Notes under the pieces: model-generated | Database searches by the model: none | Told to the model about the DNA's origin: nothing | What the model saw: the letters and a program-made list of their open reading frames with translations, nothing else | Made by a program: the position numbers and the translations under genes | Shown: positions 43,283 to 52,103 of the stretch, piece by piece | How positions within the stretch are numbered: position 1 is the stretch's first letter | How the letters are laid out: each line of letters opens with the position of its first letter | NCBI GenBank assembly: GCA_023411575.1 | Contig: JAEYOP010000031.1 | Location: 21,022-85,021 of the forward strand | Direction of reading: 5' to 3' | DNA length: 64,000 nucleotides | DNA from: Bacillota bacterium | GTDB lineage: Bacteria; Bacillota; Clostridia; Acetivibrionales; DTU013

Positions 43283-44797
43283 CTACATATTGTCGGAAAG
43301 CGTTGCTGCATTCAGGGCGTTGTTATCAAGCCGGGACAGCTCCACGACCTTTTCCAGGGATAGGCCGAGGGCCTTTGTTATACGCTCTCCGTACTCCCGA
43401 TCCGCCAGGTAGCAATGCACTGCATGCCGGTACTGGACGTTTTTGGTGACCGGCGCCAGATCCCCGGCCGTGTTGCCGATCAGCAGTTCCTTCTTGTCCT
43501 CCGTCAGCACCCGCCACAGATCGCCGCCGGCCCTGAAGCAGTCATCCGTCGGATCGTCCTTCGGATCGTAGCGCCACATGGCGCCTTCCAGCTCAAGCGG
43601 CGGCTCGCCCACCTCGGGCTGTGCTGTCCAGAAGCCCGCACTGTTGGGGCTGTAAGCCGGAGCTCCGCCGTAGTTGCCGTCCGTGCGCATCGCGCCGTCC
43701 CTGTGGTACTCGTTCACCTCGCACTTGGCGCGGTTGACGGGAATGTGGTTGTGGTTGACGCCGAGGCGGTACCGCTGCGCATCACCGTATGCGAACAGGC
43801 GCCCCTGCAGGAACCGGTCCGGCGAGAAGCCGATGCCCGGCACCACGTGGGCCGGCGTAAACGCCGACTGTTCGACCTCGGCAAAATAATTTTCCGGGTT
43901 GCGGTTGAGCTCCAGGACGCCGACCTCGATGAGCGGATATTCCTTGTGACGCCAGATCTTGGTGATGTCAAACGGATTTTCGTAGTGGCTTTTCGCCTGC
44001 TCCTCCGTCATGATCTGCACGTACATCGTCCACTTCGGGTAATCCCCCCGCTCAATGGCGTCGAACAGGTCCTTGCCATGGTACTCCCTGTCCATGCCGT
44101 TGATCTCCGCCGCTTCCTCGTTAGTCAGGTTCTTGATGCCCTGCTGGGTTTTAAAGTGGAATTTGCACCAGACGCGTTCGTTGGCGGCATTGTAGAAGCT
44201 GAAGGTGTGCTCGCCGAAGAAGTGCATATGGCGGAAGGAAGCGGGAATTCCGCGGTCCGACATGACGACGGTGATCTGGTGGAAGCATTCCGGAAGCAGC
44301 GTCCAGAAATCCCAGTTGTTCTGCGCCGAGCGCCGCCCCGTGCGTGGGTCGCGTTTGACCGCACGGTTCAGGTCGGAGAAATTATGTACATCGCGGATAA
44401 AAAAGGTCGGGGTATTGTTGCCGACGAGGTCCCAGTTGCCTTCCGGCGTATAGAACTTGACGGCGACCCCCCGGATGTCGCGTTCGCAGTCGGCCGCGCC
44501 GCGTTCGCCCGCAACGGTGGAAAAACGGAGGAACAGGTCGGTGACGGCGCCGGGCTGAAGCACCTTAGCCTTGGTGTAGCGGGAGATATCGTGGGTGACG
44601 GTAAGCTTGCCATATGCTCCCCAGCCTTTCGCGTGCATGCGGCGCTCCGGAATGACCTCGCGGTTGAAGTGGGCCATTTTTTCCATAAGCCACACGTCCT
44701 GCATCACCACGGGACCTCTCGGACCGGCAGTAATGGAATTCTCATTGTCGGCGACAGGAGCGCCGACCTCATTGGTCAATTTTTTGTACTCGTCCAT
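43283..44797 (-). CDS. katA: Haem catalase (monofunctional)
   Basis: 504 aa, small-subunit catalase that turns hydrogen peroxide into water and oxygen. Active-site signature FNREVIPERRMHAKGWGAYG holds the distal His; the distal Asn is in GNWDLVGNNTPTFFIRD; the proximal haem-ligand region is RLFAYGDAQRYRLG with the haem-binding Tyr. NADPH-site-like residues (HMHFFGEHTFSF region) are present. Start ATG 44797 follows AAAGGAGA; the codons up to 44830 are leader. It follows two small membrane-protein genes on the same strand (84-base gap). Confidence 0.96.
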   Translation of the reverse strand: MDEYKKLTNEVGAPVADNENSITAGPRGPVVMQDVWLMEKMAHFNREVIPERRMHAKGWGAYGKLTVTHDISRYTKAKVLQPGAVTDLFLRFSTVAGERGAADCERDIRGVAVKFYTPEGNWDLVGNNTPTFFIRDVHNFSDLNRAVKRDPRTGRRSAQNNWDFWTLLPECFHQITVVMSDRGIPASFRHMHFFGEHTFSFYNAANERVWCKFHFKTQQGIKNLTNEEAAEINGMDREYHGKDLFDAIERGDYPKWTMYVQIMTEEQAKSHYENPFDITKIWRHKEYPLIEVGVLELNRNPENYFAEVEQSAFTPAHVVPGIGFSPDRFLQGRLFAYGDAQRYRLGVNHNHIPVNRAKCEVNEYHRDGAMRTDGNYGGAPAYSPNSAGFWTAQPEVGEPPLELEGAMWRYDPKDDPTDDCFRAGGDLWRVLTEDKKELLIGNTAGDLAPVTKNVQYRHAVHCYLADREYGERITKALGLSLEKVVELSRLDNNALNAATLSDNM

Positions 44798-44880
44798 GAT
44801 ATTTCTCCTTTCTGTTTTATATATATTCAAGCCTTATGCGGCCAAGATCACAATAAACAATGTTTTTACGGGAGGGGTGT

Positions 44881-45534
44881 CTAAATCCCGAAGCACATGA
44901 GCACGATCCAGACATAAGCGCATGTTTTGGGGAACATCAGCATTCCCAGCTTTGGGGATCGTCCAACCCATAGGACGACAGGAAGATAAAACGCAAAGCT
45001 GAGTACGATGGCCAGCCACATGGCGCCCGGACCGGAAACGTTCCCCCGGAAGCTCCAGAATAACCCGGCTACTGCCGCCCCCAGCAGAAAAAAGGGAATA
45101 TTGCGTCCGATGCTCCACCGGACGGGCTGGTCTCGATCAAACCATTTATTCTGCGGAAAAAGACAGAGCGCAATGCGCAGCAGGGCAAGAATGTAAACGG
45201 GGACCGTCCACGCCGACGTACCGTCCGGCAAATAAAGCAAAAGACCGATATGCCAAAGAAGCACATAAAAGATCGTCATGGAAATGGAGGCGACCAGCTT
45301 TCCAACCCCCAGGGCCCAGTTCAGCTTCTCTTCTTCGCCGGTAACCACCGCGGCGATTCGCGGTACGAGATGGAAGGAATCCCCGGCCACCAGGATCAAT
45401 GCCATGGCGCCGGCCAGCACGTGAAGCCTTGTTGCGCCTGAGAACAGGAGCCAGACTCCTGCGATTAAGACTGAGAAAAGATAAAGTATGTCAAAAGCAA
45501 CTTCGAAATAGCCAAATACCCGCTTGTGCCCCAT
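44881..45534 (-). CDS. Polytopic membrane protein of unknown function
   Basis: 217 aa with about six membrane segments. Conserved-looking polar spots: AGDSFHLVPRI and QNKWFDRDQPVRW. AAGGAGGGG precedes the ATG. It sits between a DUF454 protein and catalase on the same strand. No family recognised; the His/Arg within the membrane (SFHLVPR) recalls small redox or signalling membrane proteins, but this is not enough for a call. Confidence 0.75.
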   Translation of the reverse strand: MGHKRVFGYFEVAFDILYLFSVLIAGVWLLFSGATRLHVLAGAMALILVAGDSFHLVPRIAAVVTGEEEKLNWALGVGKLVASISMTIFYVLLWHIGLLLYLPDGTSAWTVPVYILALLRIALCLFPQNKWFDRDQPVRWSIGRNIPFFLLGAAVAGLFWSFRGNVSGPGAMWLAIVLSFAFYLPVVLWVGRSPKLGMLMFPKTCAYVWIVLMCFGI

Positions 45535-45565
45535 TACCCCTCCTTAAAATTACATCAAGTGCCTG

Positions 45566-45934
45566 TCAGCCGTTTTTTGCCCTGGATATGTACAGAATAT
45601 GAACCGTCACAGCAATGCCTATGCTCAGAAGCAGCACTATGACCCAGGGCGTTTTTATACGGATCGCGGAAACCGCCAGCATGCCCCAAAGAAACAGAAG
45701 GCTTGCAGCCACCGTTTTTATGGACAGCCCGTTGCGTTTGCGGTAATTTTCAATATGCTCTCTAAAAAACGGTATTTGCATAATCCGGGCCCGCAGCTTC
45801 GGAGTAAAGCTCAGGCATGAAACCGCCGCAATGACAAAAGGCGTCGTCGGCCATACCGGAACAAACAGTCCGATTACTCCGAAAGATAACAACAGCAGCC
45901 CGGCACCAGTCAGTAATATCTTCTTCATCCTCAT
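45566..45934 (-). CDS. YbaN/DUF454-family small membrane protein
   Basis: 122 aa, three membrane segments. The family pattern LLLLSFGVIGLFVPVWPTTPFVIAA followed by CLSFTPKLRARIMQIPFFREHIENYR is clear. Function is unknown; DUF454 genes are often near haem or respiration genes. 31 bases upstream of the next membrane-protein gene and probably co-transcribed with it. Confidence 0.85.
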   Translation of the reverse strand: MRMKKILLTGAGLLLLSFGVIGLFVPVWPTTPFVIAAVSCLSFTPKLRARIMQIPFFREHIENYRKRNGLSIKTVAASLLFLWGMLAVSAIRIKTPWVIVLLLSIGIAVTVHILYISRAKNG

Positions 45935-46015
45935 TTTATCGTTCTGCCAGAATCGGTGGAAGCCAACCCTTTTTTACCCGTTCTTTTTATTCTTTAAACA
46001 GTAAATGTATGAAAA

Positions 46016-46052
46016 AAGGGTGGTACCAGGGAATAACCCCTGCACCACCCTT
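46016..46052 (-). terminator. Terminator of ppdK
   Basis: Stem AAGGGTGGT / ACCACCCTT (46016-46024 / 46044-46052) extended by CAGGG/CCCTG inside, followed on the minus strand by TTTTTTC. It is 28 bases after the ppdK stop. Confidence 0.85.
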
Positions 46053-46080
46053 GCTTGTTATTTCGTCGCCTTCAATCGAC

Positions 46081-48723
46081 TTACTTCTGTCCCAGGTCTC
46101 CCTCTTTCTTAACGGCGGCCTGTGCTGCGGCAAGTCTTGCGATCGGCACGCGGAACGGCGAGCAGGATACATAGCTCAGGCCGATCTTGTGGCAGAACTC
46201 TACGGAAGAAGGATCTCCGCCGTGTTCGCCGCAGATGCCAAGCTTGATGTCCGGTCTGGTCTTCCTTCCGCCTTCGCAGGCCATCTTCATCAGCTTGCCT
46301 ACGCCGGCCTGGTCGAGCCTTGCAGTCGGGTCCGCTTCAAAGATCTTGGCCTGGTAGTAATCCTCCAGGATTCTGCCGGCATCGTCGCGGCTGAGGCCGT
46401 AGGTCATCTGGGTCAGGTCGTTGGTGCCGAAGGAGAAGAATTCCGCTTCGGTGGCAATCTCGTCGGCCAGAAGTGCGGCTCTCGGGATCTCGATCATGGT
46501 TCCGACCTTGTAGTCCAGTTTCACGCCGGAAGCGGCGATGATGGAATCAGCCGTCTTGACGATGATATCCTTGACGAACTTCAACTCCTTGATTTCACAA
46601 ACCAGCGGGATCATGATCTCGGGAATGACACTCATACCCTTCTTGTTTACATTGATAGCCGCTTCAATAATGGCCCTGGTCTGCATTTCGGCGATTTCCG
46701 GATAGGAAACGGCCAGACGGCAGCCCCTGTGGCCCATCATCGGGTTGAGCTCATGCAGGTTCTTGACAATGGCCTTAAGTTCATCGCTGGCCATTCCCAG
46801 CTCTTTTGCCAGAGCGGCGATATCCTCGTCGTCCTGGGGCAGGAACTCATGGAGCGGCGGATCCAGGAGGCGGATGGTGACCGGGTAGCCCTTCATTTCG
46901 ATGAAGAGGCCTTCGAAGTCGCCCCTCTGCATCGGGAGGATCTTTTCAAGGGCTTTCTTTCTCTGTTCCACGTTGCTGGAAACGATCATCTGCCGGAAGG
47001 CAAAGATCCGGTCCGGCTCAAAGAACATGTGCTCGGTACGGCAGAGGCCGATGCCTTCTGCGCCGAACTTCATCGCCTGGATGGCATCCTTCGGGGAATC
47101 GGCGTTGGTCCTTACCTTAAGGGTCCTGAGTTCGTCCGCCCATGCCATGAATTTGGCAAAGTCGCCCGTCATTTCAGGTTCTACGGTAGGCAGCTGTTCG
47201 CCGTAAACATTACCGGTGGAACCATCGAGGGAAATCCAGTCGCCTTCCACATATTTCTTTCCGTTCTTATCGAGGAAATACCGTTCTTCTTCATTGATCT
47301 TGACATCGCTGCAGCCTGCTACGCAGCAGGTGCCCATTCCGCGGGCAACCACCGCCGCATGGGAGGTCATGCCGCCGCGGCCGGTCAGGATACCCTGGGA
47401 AACATGCATGCCTTCGATGTCCTCCGGCGAAGTCTCAAGCCGGACAAGAATGACTTTCTTTTCGCCCTTCTTGAACGCTTCTACCGCATCCTCGGCTTCA
47501 AAGTAAACCTTGCCGGTAGCCGCTCCCGGAGAAGCGGGAAGTCCCTTGGCGACAACGGTTGCCGCTTTGAGCGCCTTCTGGTCGAAATTCGGATGGAGCA
47601 GAGCGTCCAACTGCTTCGGATCCACCTTCATGATCGCTTCCGCCTTTGTTGCCATTCCTTCCGCGATAAGATCGACAGCGATCTTCAGAGCCGCAGCAGC
47701 GGTTCTCTTTCCGTTTCTGGTCTGGAGCATGAAGAGCTTTCCGTTTTCAATGGTGAACTCCATGTCCTGCATGTCCCTGTAGTGCTTTTCAAGCGTATCG
47801 GCTATATTGGTAAACTGGTTGTAAGCTTCGGGGTTGATTTCCTTCATCTGGTCGATGGACTGGGGAGTCCTGATTCCTGCAACAACGTCCTCACCCTGGG
47901 CATTCATAAGGAATTCGCCGTAGAGCTTCTTTTCGCCGGTGGAAGGATTCCTGGTGAAAGCAACGCCCGTGCCGGACGTATTGCCCATGTTTCCGTACAC
48001 CATTTCCTGGACGTTGACGGCGGTGCCCCAGTCGCCCGGAATGTCGTTAAGCCTTCTGTAAACGTTGGCCCTCGGGTTGTCCCAGGAGCGGAAAACGGCC
48101 TTGACGGCTTCCATCAACTGGATCCTGGGTTCCTGCGGGAATTCGGCTCCCTTTTCCTTCTTATACATTTCCTTGTATCTCTTGACGACTTCCTTCAGGT
48201 TCTCTGCCGTGAGATCGGTATCAAACTTGGCGCCGTTTTCTTCCTTCACGGCGTCAAGGATCTTCTCGAATTTGGGTTTTTCCACATCCATGACGACGTC
48301 GCTGAACATCTGGATAAACCTTCTGTAGCTGTCGTATGCGAACCGTTCATTGCCGGTGAGCTTTGAAAGCCCTTCCACAACAACGTCGTTCAAGCCGAGG
48401 TTCAATATGGTGTCCATCATGCCCGGCATGGATGCCCTTGCACCGGAGCGAACCGATACCAGGAACGGATTTGCGGGATCGCCGAACTTCTTGCCGACGG
48501 TTTCTTCCGTCTGGGCCAGGGCGGCATAAATCTGGTCTTCGATTTCCTTCGAAATCACCTTTCCGTCTTTATAGTACTGTGTGCAAGCTTCGGTCGTTAC
48601 CGTGAAGCCCCTCGGCACGGGAAGCCCAAGGCCGGTCATCTCCGCAAGGTTGGCGCCTTTGCCGCCGAGCAGGTTCTTCATTGAAGCGTTGCCTTCTTTG
48701 AACAGATAAACAAACTTACCCAT
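46081..48723 (-). CDS. ppdK: Pyruvate, phosphate dikinase
   Basis: 880 aa, normal full length. Interconverts pyruvate, ATP and phosphate with PEP, AMP and pyrophosphate; in anaerobes it often runs towards pyruvate and ATP in glycolysis. N-terminal ATP-grasp part (LLGGKGANLAEMTGLGLPVP at about 18-37), central phospho-His domain with GGMTSHAAVVARGMGTCCVAG (about residue 451-471), and C-terminal PEP/pyruvate barrel (GTMIEIPRAALLAD, FFSFGTNDLTQMTYG, GICGEHGGDP). CGGAGGT lies 6 bases before the ATG. Monocistronic with its own promoter and terminator. Confidence 0.97.
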   Translation of the reverse strand: MGKFVYLFKEGNASMKNLLGGKGANLAEMTGLGLPVPRGFTVTTEACTQYYKDGKVISKEIEDQIYAALAQTEETVGKKFGDPANPFLVSVRSGARASMPGMMDTILNLGLNDVVVEGLSKLTGNERFAYDSYRRFIQMFSDVVMDVEKPKFEKILDAVKEENGAKFDTDLTAENLKEVVKRYKEMYKKEKGAEFPQEPRIQLMEAVKAVFRSWDNPRANVYRRLNDIPGDWGTAVNVQEMVYGNMGNTSGTGVAFTRNPSTGEKKLYGEFLMNAQGEDVVAGIRTPQSIDQMKEINPEAYNQFTNIADTLEKHYRDMQDMEFTIENGKLFMLQTRNGKRTAAAALKIAVDLIAEGMATKAEAIMKVDPKQLDALLHPNFDQKALKAATVVAKGLPASPGAATGKVYFEAEDAVEAFKKGEKKVILVRLETSPEDIEGMHVSQGILTGRGGMTSHAAVVARGMGTCCVAGCSDVKINEEERYFLDKNGKKYVEGDWISLDGSTGNVYGEQLPTVEPEMTGDFAKFMAWADELRTLKVRTNADSPKDAIQAMKFGAEGIGLCRTEHMFFEPDRIFAFRQMIVSSNVEQRKKALEKILPMQRGDFEGLFIEMKGYPVTIRLLDPPLHEFLPQDDEDIAALAKELGMASDELKAIVKNLHELNPMMGHRGCRLAVSYPEIAEMQTRAIIEAAINVNKKGMSVIPEIMIPLVCEIKELKFVKDIIVKTADSIIAASGVKLDYKVGTMIEIPRAALLADEIATEAEFFSFGTNDLTQMTYGLSRDDAGRILEDYYQAKIFEADPTARLDQAGVGKLMKMACEGGRKTRPDIKLGICGEHGGDPSSVEFCHKIGLSYVSCSPFRVPIARLAAAQAAVKKEGDLGQK

Positions 48724-48807
48724 ATTTTACCTCCGTTTTATATGTAATTTATTCTCTAAGGATTATAAAACATTCGCAGGGAAGATTTCCCTCCAATAAC
48801 CCATACC

Positions 48808-48816
48808 ATTATAACA
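48808..48816 (-). promoter_or_regulatory. Extended -10 promoter of ppdK
   Basis: Minus strand TGT-TATAAT (48816-48808). There is no clear -35; the region upstream is A/T-rich. Start codon lies 85 bases downstream. Confidence 0.55.
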
Positions 48817-48928
48817 TAAAAATTTTCTTTTTCATTATTATTCATAAAAATTTTGCAATTTTACATTCGTTTTTTGTATGATTCCGCAAACCCGGGCCAT
48901 CAATAGAAATACCCATGCCCGGCCTGTT

Positions 48929-49984
48929 TTATTCAGCTTGTTTTTTGGCGTGATCCAGGAAATGGGGGCTTGTTCTGACCGTACCGTCCCTGAAGACCCA
49001 GAGCGCGTCCGTATCCGGCAGGCTTTCGATATACGCGAGCCCTTTCTCAAAAGGCATGTTGAACAAGGCAGCGGAAAGAGCGTCCGCCATGCCCGAATCC
49101 CTGCAGACAATCGTTACGGCGGCAAAATATTCGGTCGGAAACAGGGTATCCGGGTCAATGATATGATGGTACTGTTTGCCGTTCACCGTGTAATATCTCT
49201 GATAAATTCCGCTGGTGACAAGGGAGTAATCCGTAAGGCTCAACACCGGAAGCTCTATTGTTTTTTCATCTCCGAAGGGATTCTGTATGCCCACGTTCCA
49301 CGGCTGCCCGCTGTCGGCCTTTACCCCGATTGCACGGATATTTCCCCCGACGCTGATCAGTCCAGAATGAAATCCGTTTTTCTCGGCAAGCCGGCTTACC
49401 CTTTCCACCGCGTACCCTTTTGCAAACGCACCGACATCCAGGCTCATTTCCGGGTCCTCCAGATAAACCGTAGACTCCGCTTCATTGATGATCACCTTGT
49501 CGATGTCAACATGCTTTGCCGCCGCCTTCAATTGATCCATCGGCGGAAGCTCCGCCTTTTCCGGGTCCGCGATGCCTGCTTCCCTGTAATCATGCCAGAT
49601 GCGCAGCACCGCGCCCAGGGCGACGTTCTTTTTTCCATCCGTTTTGGCATACCAGCCCTTGGCAAACCGAAGCAGGTCTATAATCTCCGGCTCGACCTTC
49701 ACCGGCGCAATTCCGGCATTATCGTTTATGGTTTTGATGTTATTGATCCCCTCGTAGCTGTTGTAAATGTCATAAAGCTCATGATACCTTTTGAGATTGT
49801 CATGAATCATTTGCGCGTATCCGGTAAACTCCGCCTTGCTGCCGGCATACCCGACGATTTTGGTCACGGTATCAAACAGTTGAAGGAATTCCGCTTCATA
49901 GCGCGCCGGTTTGCGGACCCCGCAGGAGGACAGATTGAGCAGGAAAATAAAGCTTACGATCAGGATGCCGATTTTTCGTTTCAA
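48929..49984 (-). CDS. fmnB: FAD:protein FMN transferase (ApbE family, FmnB-like lipoprotein)
   Basis: 351 aa. Transfers FMN from FAD to a Thr or Ser of target proteins outside the membrane. N-terminal lipoprotein signal with lipobox LNLSSC (Cys about residue 21). ApbE motifs: AEFLQLFDTVTKIVGYAG, VDIDKVIINEAESTVYL region, SLDVGAFAKGYAVER (about 215), SVGGNIRAIG (about 247), and HHIIDPDTLFPTEYFAAVTIVC with Asp for Mg2+. The start is TTG 49984 behind GAGGT. It is the last gene of the FLEET-like operon, after a hairpin that separates it from the PplA-like gene. Confidence 0.92.
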   Translation of the reverse strand: MKRKIGILIVSFIFLLNLSSCGVRKPARYEAEFLQLFDTVTKIVGYAGSKAEFTGYAQMIHDNLKRYHELYDIYNSYEGINNIKTINDNAGIAPVKVEPEIIDLLRFAKGWYAKTDGKKNVALGAVLRIWHDYREAGIADPEKAELPPMDQLKAAAKHVDIDKVIINEAESTVYLEDPEMSLDVGAFAKGYAVERVSRLAEKNGFHSGLISVGGNIRAIGVKADSGQPWNVGIQNPFGDEKTIELPVLSLTDYSLVTSGIYQRYYTVNGKQYHHIIDPDTLFPTEYFAAVTIVCRDSGMADALSAALFNMPFEKGLAYIESLPDTDALWVFRDGTVRTSPHFLDHAKKQAE

Positions 49985-50013
49985 GTACGCACCTCGCCCA
50001 CTGCACAGAAATA

Positions 50014-50037
50014 GAGAGGTAGAATAATCTACCTCTC
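50014..50037 (-). terminator. Hairpin between the PplA-like gene and fmnB
   Basis: Perfect 10-bp stem (50014-50023 / 50028-50037) with ATAA loop, 26 bases after the stop of the lipoprotein gene, followed on the minus strand by TATTTCTG. With its weak T-tract it may act as a partial terminator or 3' mRNA stabiliser, giving more lipoprotein than FmnB. Confidence 0.55.
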
Positions 50038-50062
50038 CTATGATAACATATTTTACCGCGTT

Positions 50063-51070
50063 TTATTTCGCATTCGCGGAAGCTTTTTCGATAACGGCCT
50101 GATAGTCTCCTATGTGGATCGTTACGGAGGATGCGAGGTCCTTATCGGAAGGCGTGCCTTCTGCTGTCACGGCAATGCCCTTAACCTCTGCTGCGGTCTT
50201 GCCGATAGCATATTTGGCGAACGCGTCCGCCTGCTCGTTCCATTCCTTCTTGATACTGGAAGCCTTCGCCATGCCGTATTTCGGGCCCAGCTCCTGCTTG
50301 GTCTCCAGTGCCGCCGTCAGATCGGAAGTGATTTTGCCTTCCTTGGAGAAATTGACGTTGGACTGGGAAGCGTCGATCACGCAGCTGGTAACCTTTCCAT
50401 TGGCGTCGAAGGTCGTTGCCGTGTAGTTCGTATAAGCCTGCGCAACGCCGTCCTTGTCGCCGGCATCCGTCGATTTCGCAATGGAGGTCAGAACGCCGAG
50501 GCCGAGCTTGTCGCCGGATTTGGCTCCCAGATCCTTTGCGTTGGCCACTGCTTTATCCACTACGGCAATGAAATCGCCGACGTGTACGGTCACGGAAGAG
50601 GACAGGTCTTTATCCGATGCGACGCCTTCCGCGGTAACAGCGATGCCCTTGACTTCCGCTGCGGTCTTGCCGGTAACATACTTGGCAAATGCGTCCGCCT
50701 GCTCATTCCATTCCTTCTTGATGCCGGAAGCCTTTGCCATGCCGTATTCCGTACCGAGCTCCTGCTTCGATTTGTAAGCCGTATCGAGCGGAGTGATTAT
50801 TTTCCCTTCAGTCGAGAAATTGATCTTCGTCTGGGCGGCGTCAATTTTGCAGTTGACGATTTTGCCATCCTTATCGACAGTGACTGCCGCTATCATGGAA
50901 TCTACCTCGGCCAGACCGTCCTTTTCCCCTGCGTCGGTCGATTTTGCGATGGATGAAACGACCCCCAGGCCCGTTTTTACAGCCTCACCCGAGCCGCCGC
51001 CCGAGGTGCAGCCGGCAAATGCAAAGATTGCCAGCAGGAAACATAATGTGAGTGCAATGTACTTCTTCAT
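50063..51070 (-). CDS. pplA: PplA-like tandem-repeat lipoprotein, likely FMN-carrying
   Basis: 335 aa. Lipoprotein signal with lipobox FAGC (Cys 21) and a Gly/Ser linker. The mature part is two near-identical repeats of about 146-150 residues (about 34-179 and 190-335), each with GLGVxxSIAKSTDAG at its start, DKDGK or DANGK, KKEWNEQADAFAKY and SSVTxHxGDFxAV. This is the layout of the extracellular electron transfer lipoprotein PplA, whose two domains are flavinylated by the locus ApbE protein. Thr45 and Thr201 (in KSTDAG) are plausible flavin sites, but this is inference. GGAGGGGC precedes the ATG. Expected to shuttle electrons across the cell wall. Confidence 0.85.
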   Translation of the reverse strand: MKKYIALTLCFLLAIFAFAGCTSGGGSGEAVKTGLGVVSSIAKSTDAGEKDGLAEVDSMIAAVTVDKDGKIVNCKIDAAQTKINFSTEGKIITPLDTAYKSKQELGTEYGMAKASGIKKEWNEQADAFAKYVTGKTAAEVKGIAVTAEGVASDKDLSSSVTVHVGDFIAVVDKAVANAKDLGAKSGDKLGLGVLTSIAKSTDAGDKDGVAQAYTNYTATTFDANGKVTSCVIDASQSNVNFSKEGKITSDLTAALETKQELGPKYGMAKASSIKKEWNEQADAFAKYAIGKTAAEVKGIAVTAEGTPSDKDLASSVTIHIGDYQAVIEKASANAK

Positions 51071-51097
51071 AATAGCCCCTCCAACTTTATATTTTTA

Positions 51098-51712
51098 TCA
51101 AACCAGCTTTTTAAAGGCCGGCATAATAAACCGGAGCAATGTAGCCGTCACGATCCCGGCGGCCACCCCGGAAACCAGCAGTACGGGCAGATAGGCTGCC
51201 ATGTAAAACCCTGCATAGATGCAGGCGATTGCAGCGAACTGCCCGATGTTATGGGCGATTGCGCCTGCCATACTGATCACGAGATAAGAAATCTTCTCCC
51301 GAAAGATCAGAAGCAGGAGCAGCATAACCGTGAGGGAAAGCAGCCCTCCGCTGAGGCTTAGAACCCCTGCAATCAGCCCTCTGGTCATCATGACAAAGAG
51401 GGCCTTGAGCACGGCGATCGTATAAGCCTGGCCCTTTGCCAGGAAAAACAGGGCAAACATGACCGCGATGTTCGACAAACCGAATTTGACGCCGGGGACC
51501 GGTATCGGAAGCGGCGGCAAGGTATTCTCAACGATTGCGAGCACCAACGCAATGGCAAAAAACAAACCGGTCAGCACAAGCTGCCTCGTCCTGTTTGCCG
51601 TTTCGCCCGCCGTCCTGCTTCCCGCCTCGTTCCCGGTGTTGCTCCCGGCTTTGTTCCCTGCCTCGTTCCTGCCTTTGTTCTCGTCCATAACCGCCCCGTT
51701 AACCCGTGGCAT
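51098..51712 (-). CDS. eetB: Gx-type membrane protein (EetB-like)
   Basis: 204 aa, about five to six membrane segments (heptaprenyl diphosphate synthase component I/Gx transporter type) with GVKFGLSNIAVMFALFFL and GLIAGVLSLSGGLLS. The N-terminus is an unusual Asn/Gly/Ala/Glu repeat (NEAGNKAGSNTGNEAGSRTAG, split here), probably disordered. Start ATG 51712 has GGGAGG nine bases upstream; it overlaps the end of eetA by 14 bases. In FLEET loci EetB acts with EetA in passing electrons from quinol to the outside; the exact mechanism is unproven. Confidence 0.82.
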   Translation of the reverse strand: MPRVNGAVMDENKGRNEAGNKAGSNTGNEAGSRTAGETANRTRQLVLTGLFFAIALVLAIVENTLPPLPIPVPGVKFGLSNIAVMFALFFLAKGQAYTIAVLKALFVMMTRGLIAGVLSLSGGLLSLTVMLLLLLIFREKISYLVISMAGAIAHNIGQFAAIACIYAGFYMAAYLPVLLVSGVAAGIVTATLLRFIMPAFKKLV

Positions 51713-52100
51713 CCAGGTCATCCTCCCTGCGTCCGTCCGCGGGAACTATTTTCAGTATGATTCCGTTGGGCAGACAAGCCGCGCTTTGTCCGACAATATG
51801 GAGCTTCCCCGCGTGGACGCAAATCTTGTCCGGGCAATCCGATCGTTCAAAACGGATATTACCCTCTTTATCCAGATGGAAAACAACATTTTTATTCTGG
51901 GGGATCGTAAAGGATCTCTCCTGCCCCTTGGTCAGGGCAACCGTCATGACCAGCTTCGAGTTGCAGTATATCTCCGCTTTTGCCGGCCTGCCAGAAAACG
52001 CGCTGCTGTATACCGCCCATAGGATGGCGCTGACCGCAACGAGGACCAAAATGACCGCAATATCGGTTTTCCGGAAGAAACTCCGTCTTTCTTTCTTCAT
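51699..52100 (-). CDS. eetA: NusG-domain-II protein (EetA-like)
   Basis: 133 aa. One N-terminal membrane helix (about residues 14-33) and an extracytoplasmic NusG domain II with FERSDCPDKICVHAGKL and SAACLPNG (three Cys) at the end, the standard signature. No clear ribosome site; the start lies 3 bases after the dmkA stop, so translation is likely coupled. EetA-type proteins accompany EetB in flavin-based extracellular electron transfer and in RnfG-like contexts. Confidence 0.85.
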   Translation of the reverse strand: MKKERRSFFRKTDIAVILVLVAVSAILWAVYSSAFSGRPAKAEIYCNSKLVMTVALTKGQERSFTIPQNKNVVFHLDKEGNIRFERSDCPDKICVHAGKLHIVGQSAACLPNGIILKIVPADGRREDDLDATG

Positions 52101-52103
52101 AAA

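Noticed and set aside
43415..44884. 489-codon plus-strand open frame
   Set aside because: Antisense to catalase, with shadow-type composition.
46009..48366. 785-codon plus-strand open frame
   Set aside because: Antisense to ppdK; no motifs and no ribosome site.
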